6,458 bases of DNA from Acidimicrobiales bacterium (GTDB lineage Bacteria > Actinomycetota > Acidimicrobiia > Acidimicrobiales > Palsa-688). The position numbers and the translations under genes were made by a program. The notes below the pieces were generated by a model, which made no database searches, had not been told where the DNA came from, and saw only the letters and a program-made list of their open reading frames with translations. Position 1 is the first letter of the stretch. Each line of letters opens with the position of its first letter. Of this stretch, positions 4,947 to 6,458 are shown piece after piece. The stretch covers positions 1-6,458 of the forward strand of contig JASHVH010000256.1 in NCBI GenBank assembly GCA_030039575.1, given 5' to 3'.

Positions 4947-5936
4947 GTGGCCCGGTCGAGTGACGCCGCCGGCACGGCGAACAGCGGAGCTCTCGCTTTC
5001 CTGGTCGCTTGGCCCGGCAGCAGCGACGAGCGGTCCGTGCCCATCGTCGACCACCTTTTCATCGGCCGCGAATGCAACGGCATCGACGACGAGCACCGGT
5101 TCCTTATCGACGACGCCTCGGTCTCCCGGGCCCACGCAGAGGTTCACCTGGACGCCGCCCAGGACCAGGCCTGGCTGGTCGACCGGAGCACCAACGGGAC
5201 CTGGCTCAACGGGGCCCGTATGGAACGGTCCGTCCCGGTCCGGGTAATGCCAGGCGACCGGGTCCAGGTCGGGCCGGTCGAGTTCCAGTTCTTTTCCCGC
5301 CATTTTTCCGACCCTGCCGAGCTCGACTCCAGGAGGACGGTACGCCAGGTCCACATGAGCGAACTGGCGATGGCGGTCGGGGACATCGTTTCCTTCTCGA
5401 CCGTCTCGGAGTACACAGACGGGGCCGTCCTGCTCGAAAGTATTGACCGTCTTTACTCGGGTCTTCGCAAGCTCTTGAGCGCCCATCGGGGGACGCTGAG
5501 CAATTATGTGGGCGATGCGTTCTTCGCTACGTGGGAGACGGAAGGTGCGCCCGAGGCGGTGGTTTCGGCGGTCAGCTTTGCGCTCGAGGCGGCCGCCGGC
5601 GTACGAGAGGTGGCGCCCTCGCTGCCTTTGCGAGACCCGGACGGGGCGCCGGTCCGTATGGGCTTCGGCATCGGCCTGGGCCGGGCCGCCGTAAGCATGA
5701 TGGCCGGGGCGATCGTCACGGTGCTCGGTGACGCGACGAACGTAACGTTCCGCTTGTCCGGCCTCGCCTCTCGCTCAGGATGGCCCGATGTAGTGGTGAC
5801 CGACGCCGTGCACGATCTGACGGTGGGACAGTTTTCCTTCTCCGGGCCGGCCGAAGTGGAGGTCAAGGGGAGGGCCGGCAAAGTCAAGGTCTTCGGTGTA
5901 GCGCCGGCCGGTCACACAATCCCCTACCCCACCTGA
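4947..5936 (+). CDS. FHA domain fused to a class III adenylate/guanylate cyclase domain
   Basis: A cytosolic signalling protein of 329 residues from GTG 4947, chosen because AGGGGA (4934-4939) lies seven bases upstream and the longer frame to 4833 only shadows the FHA gene. FHA domain, about 14-118: IGRE (39-42), VSRAHAE (59-65), STNGTWLNG (81-89). Class III cyclase domain, about 138-318: the first metal Asp146 in AVGDIVSFSTVSE, the second Asp190 in NYVGDAFFATW, and the transition-state pair Asn265 and Arg269 in GDATNVTFRL. Thr258, where many class III cyclases have Asp, fits the class IIIb pattern. Two changes are odd. Asn186 replaces the Lys of the usual KxIGD motif that reads the base, and the usual GFT after the first Asp is SFS. 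Metal binding looks intact, but substrate choice or activity is uncertain. Phosphopeptide binding by the FHA domain may localise or switch the cyclase. The gene end overlaps the opposite-strand oxidoreductase by 13 bases. Confidence 0.93.
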   Translation: MARSSDAAGTANSGALAFLVAWPGSSDERSVPIVDHLFIGRECNGIDDEHRFLIDDASVSRAHAEVHLDAAQDQAWLVDRSTNGTWLNGARMERSVPVRVMPGDRVQVGPVEFQFFSRHFSDPAELDSRRTVRQVHMSELAMAVGDIVSFSTVSEYTDGAVLLESIDRLYSGLRKLLSAHRGTLSNYVGDAFFATWETEGAPEAVVSAVSFALEAAAGVREVAPSLPLRDPDGAPVRMGFGIGLGRAAVSMMAGAIVTVLGDATNVTFRLSGLASRSGWPDVVVTDAVHDLTVGQFSFSGPAEVEVKGRAGKVKVFGVAPAGHTIPYPT

Positions 5937-6458
5937 GCGCGGCCGGCGGCACTGAGGACGGACAGGTCACCTCCGCGCAGGGCCGCCAGCGAGGCATCAC
6001 CGATATAGGTCCCCTTCTTGACGGCGGCCAGGATGGAGGAGAAATCCTCAGGGTGGTGCCCGAGCACCAAACCTCCGGCCAGCCTCCCGTCCGAGATGAC
6101 CATGCGCCGGTACGACTGGCGGGCGGGGTTGTCGATGACGACCAGTTCGTCGCCGGGCCCCGGCTCGACTCGCCCGATCGACGACAATTCGATGCCGGCT
6201 CCTTTCAAGATGCAGGCAGGGATCTCAGCCTTGAGGCTCTCGTCACCGCCGAGGGCGTTGACCGCCGCCACTTCCCCCTGCTTGGCCGCTATCGGCCACA
6301 GCCCGAGGACGAGGCCATCGTGCTCAGCCACGTCCCCGGCGGCGAACACGCCCTGTGCAGAGGTTTGCATGCGGTCATCGACCAACACCCCCCGGTTGAC
6401 CGAGATACCTGCTTTTCGGGCCAGCTCGATGTTCGGCCTGATCCCTATGGCACCGAGG
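5924..6458 (-). CDS. NAD(P)/FAD-dependent pyridine nucleotide-disulfide-type oxidoreductase, C-terminal part
   Basis: The frame runs from the right edge (first whole codon at 6457) to TAG at 5924-5926, giving 177 visible residues with the N-terminus outside the window. The visible start GIRPNIELARKAGISVNRGV is the end of the NAD-binding domain. It is followed by LVDDRMQTSAQGVFAAGDVAEH, containing the FAD-contacting GD motif. The later GLWPIAAKQGEVAAVNALGG and GAGIELSSIGRV resemble the C-terminal half of rubredoxin-NAD reductases and the flavin part of NirB-type nitrite reductases. The enzyme probably passes electrons from NAD(P)H through FAD to a small redox protein. The acceptor cannot be told from this fragment, because the FAD Rossmann motif and any upstream partner gene are missing. 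It is convergent with the FHA-cyclase gene, with a 13-base overlap of the coding ends and no room for a separate terminator. Confidence 0.88.
   Translation of the reverse strand, partial: LGAIGIRPNIELARKAGISVNRGVLVDDRMQTSAQGVFAAGDVAEHDGLVLGLWPIAAKQGEVAAVNALGGDESLKAEIPACILKGAGIELSSIGRVEPGPGDELVVIDNPARQSYRRMVISDGRLAGGLVLGHHPEDFSSILAAVKKGTYIGDASLAALRGGDLSVLSAAGRAQVG

Noticed and set aside
5924..6388. Taking GTG 6388 as the true start of the oxidoreductase
   Set aside because: The frame stays open to the window edge, and the upstream residues (GIRPNIELARKAGISVNRG) are a conserved part of the NAD-binding domain, so the gene is truncated by the window rather than short.

Overview
The window is GC-rich and gene-dense. 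Most of its starts are GTG or TTG, neighbouring genes overlap by a few bases, and it pairs caa3-type CtaG and Sco proteins with FHA-domain proteins. This points to a high-GC actinobacterium, possibly of the Acidimicrobiia type. The phylum is an inference from composition and gene content; nothing here fixes the genus.

Layout from left to right. (1) Positions 1-734, plus strand: the 3' part of a CtaG-like polytopic membrane protein, cut by the left edge. It has lost the histidines that define the family. (2) Positions 869-3615, minus strand: a compact four-gene run, read from right to left. It holds a 47-residue small ORF, a canonical caa3-type CtaG, a membrane-anchored Sco/SenC copper chaperone, and an unrecognised single-pass membrane protein. 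Junction overlaps are 4, 8 and 4 bases, so this is almost certainly one translationally coupled operon for copper delivery to and assembly of a haem-copper oxidase. (3) Positions 3616-3942: a 327-base divergent intergenic region with several short inverted repeats and a strong Shine-Dalgarno next to a TTG start. (4) Positions 3943-5936, plus strand: a two-gene operon of an FHA-domain protein and an FHA plus class III nucleotide cyclase fusion, 11 bases apart. (5) Positions 5924-6458, minus strand: the C-terminal part of an NAD(P)/FAD-dependent oxidoreductase, cut by the right edge. Its end overlaps the cyclase gene by 13 bases.

How the genes fit together. CtaG and Sco both act on copper supply to the CuA/CuB centres of cytochrome oxidase. 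The two other proteins of that operon are therefore candidates for the same job, and the degenerate CtaG paralogue next door may be a partner or a repurposed copy. The FHA pair looks like a cytosolic signalling module in which phosphothreonine recognition is joined to cyclic nucleotide synthesis. The cyclase keeps both metal aspartates but has Asn where the base-recognising Lys normally sits. Nothing in the sequence ties the FHA pair to the oxidase operon except the shared divergent intergenic region.

I found no rRNA, tRNA, CRISPR array, insertion sequence or convincing intrinsic terminator.
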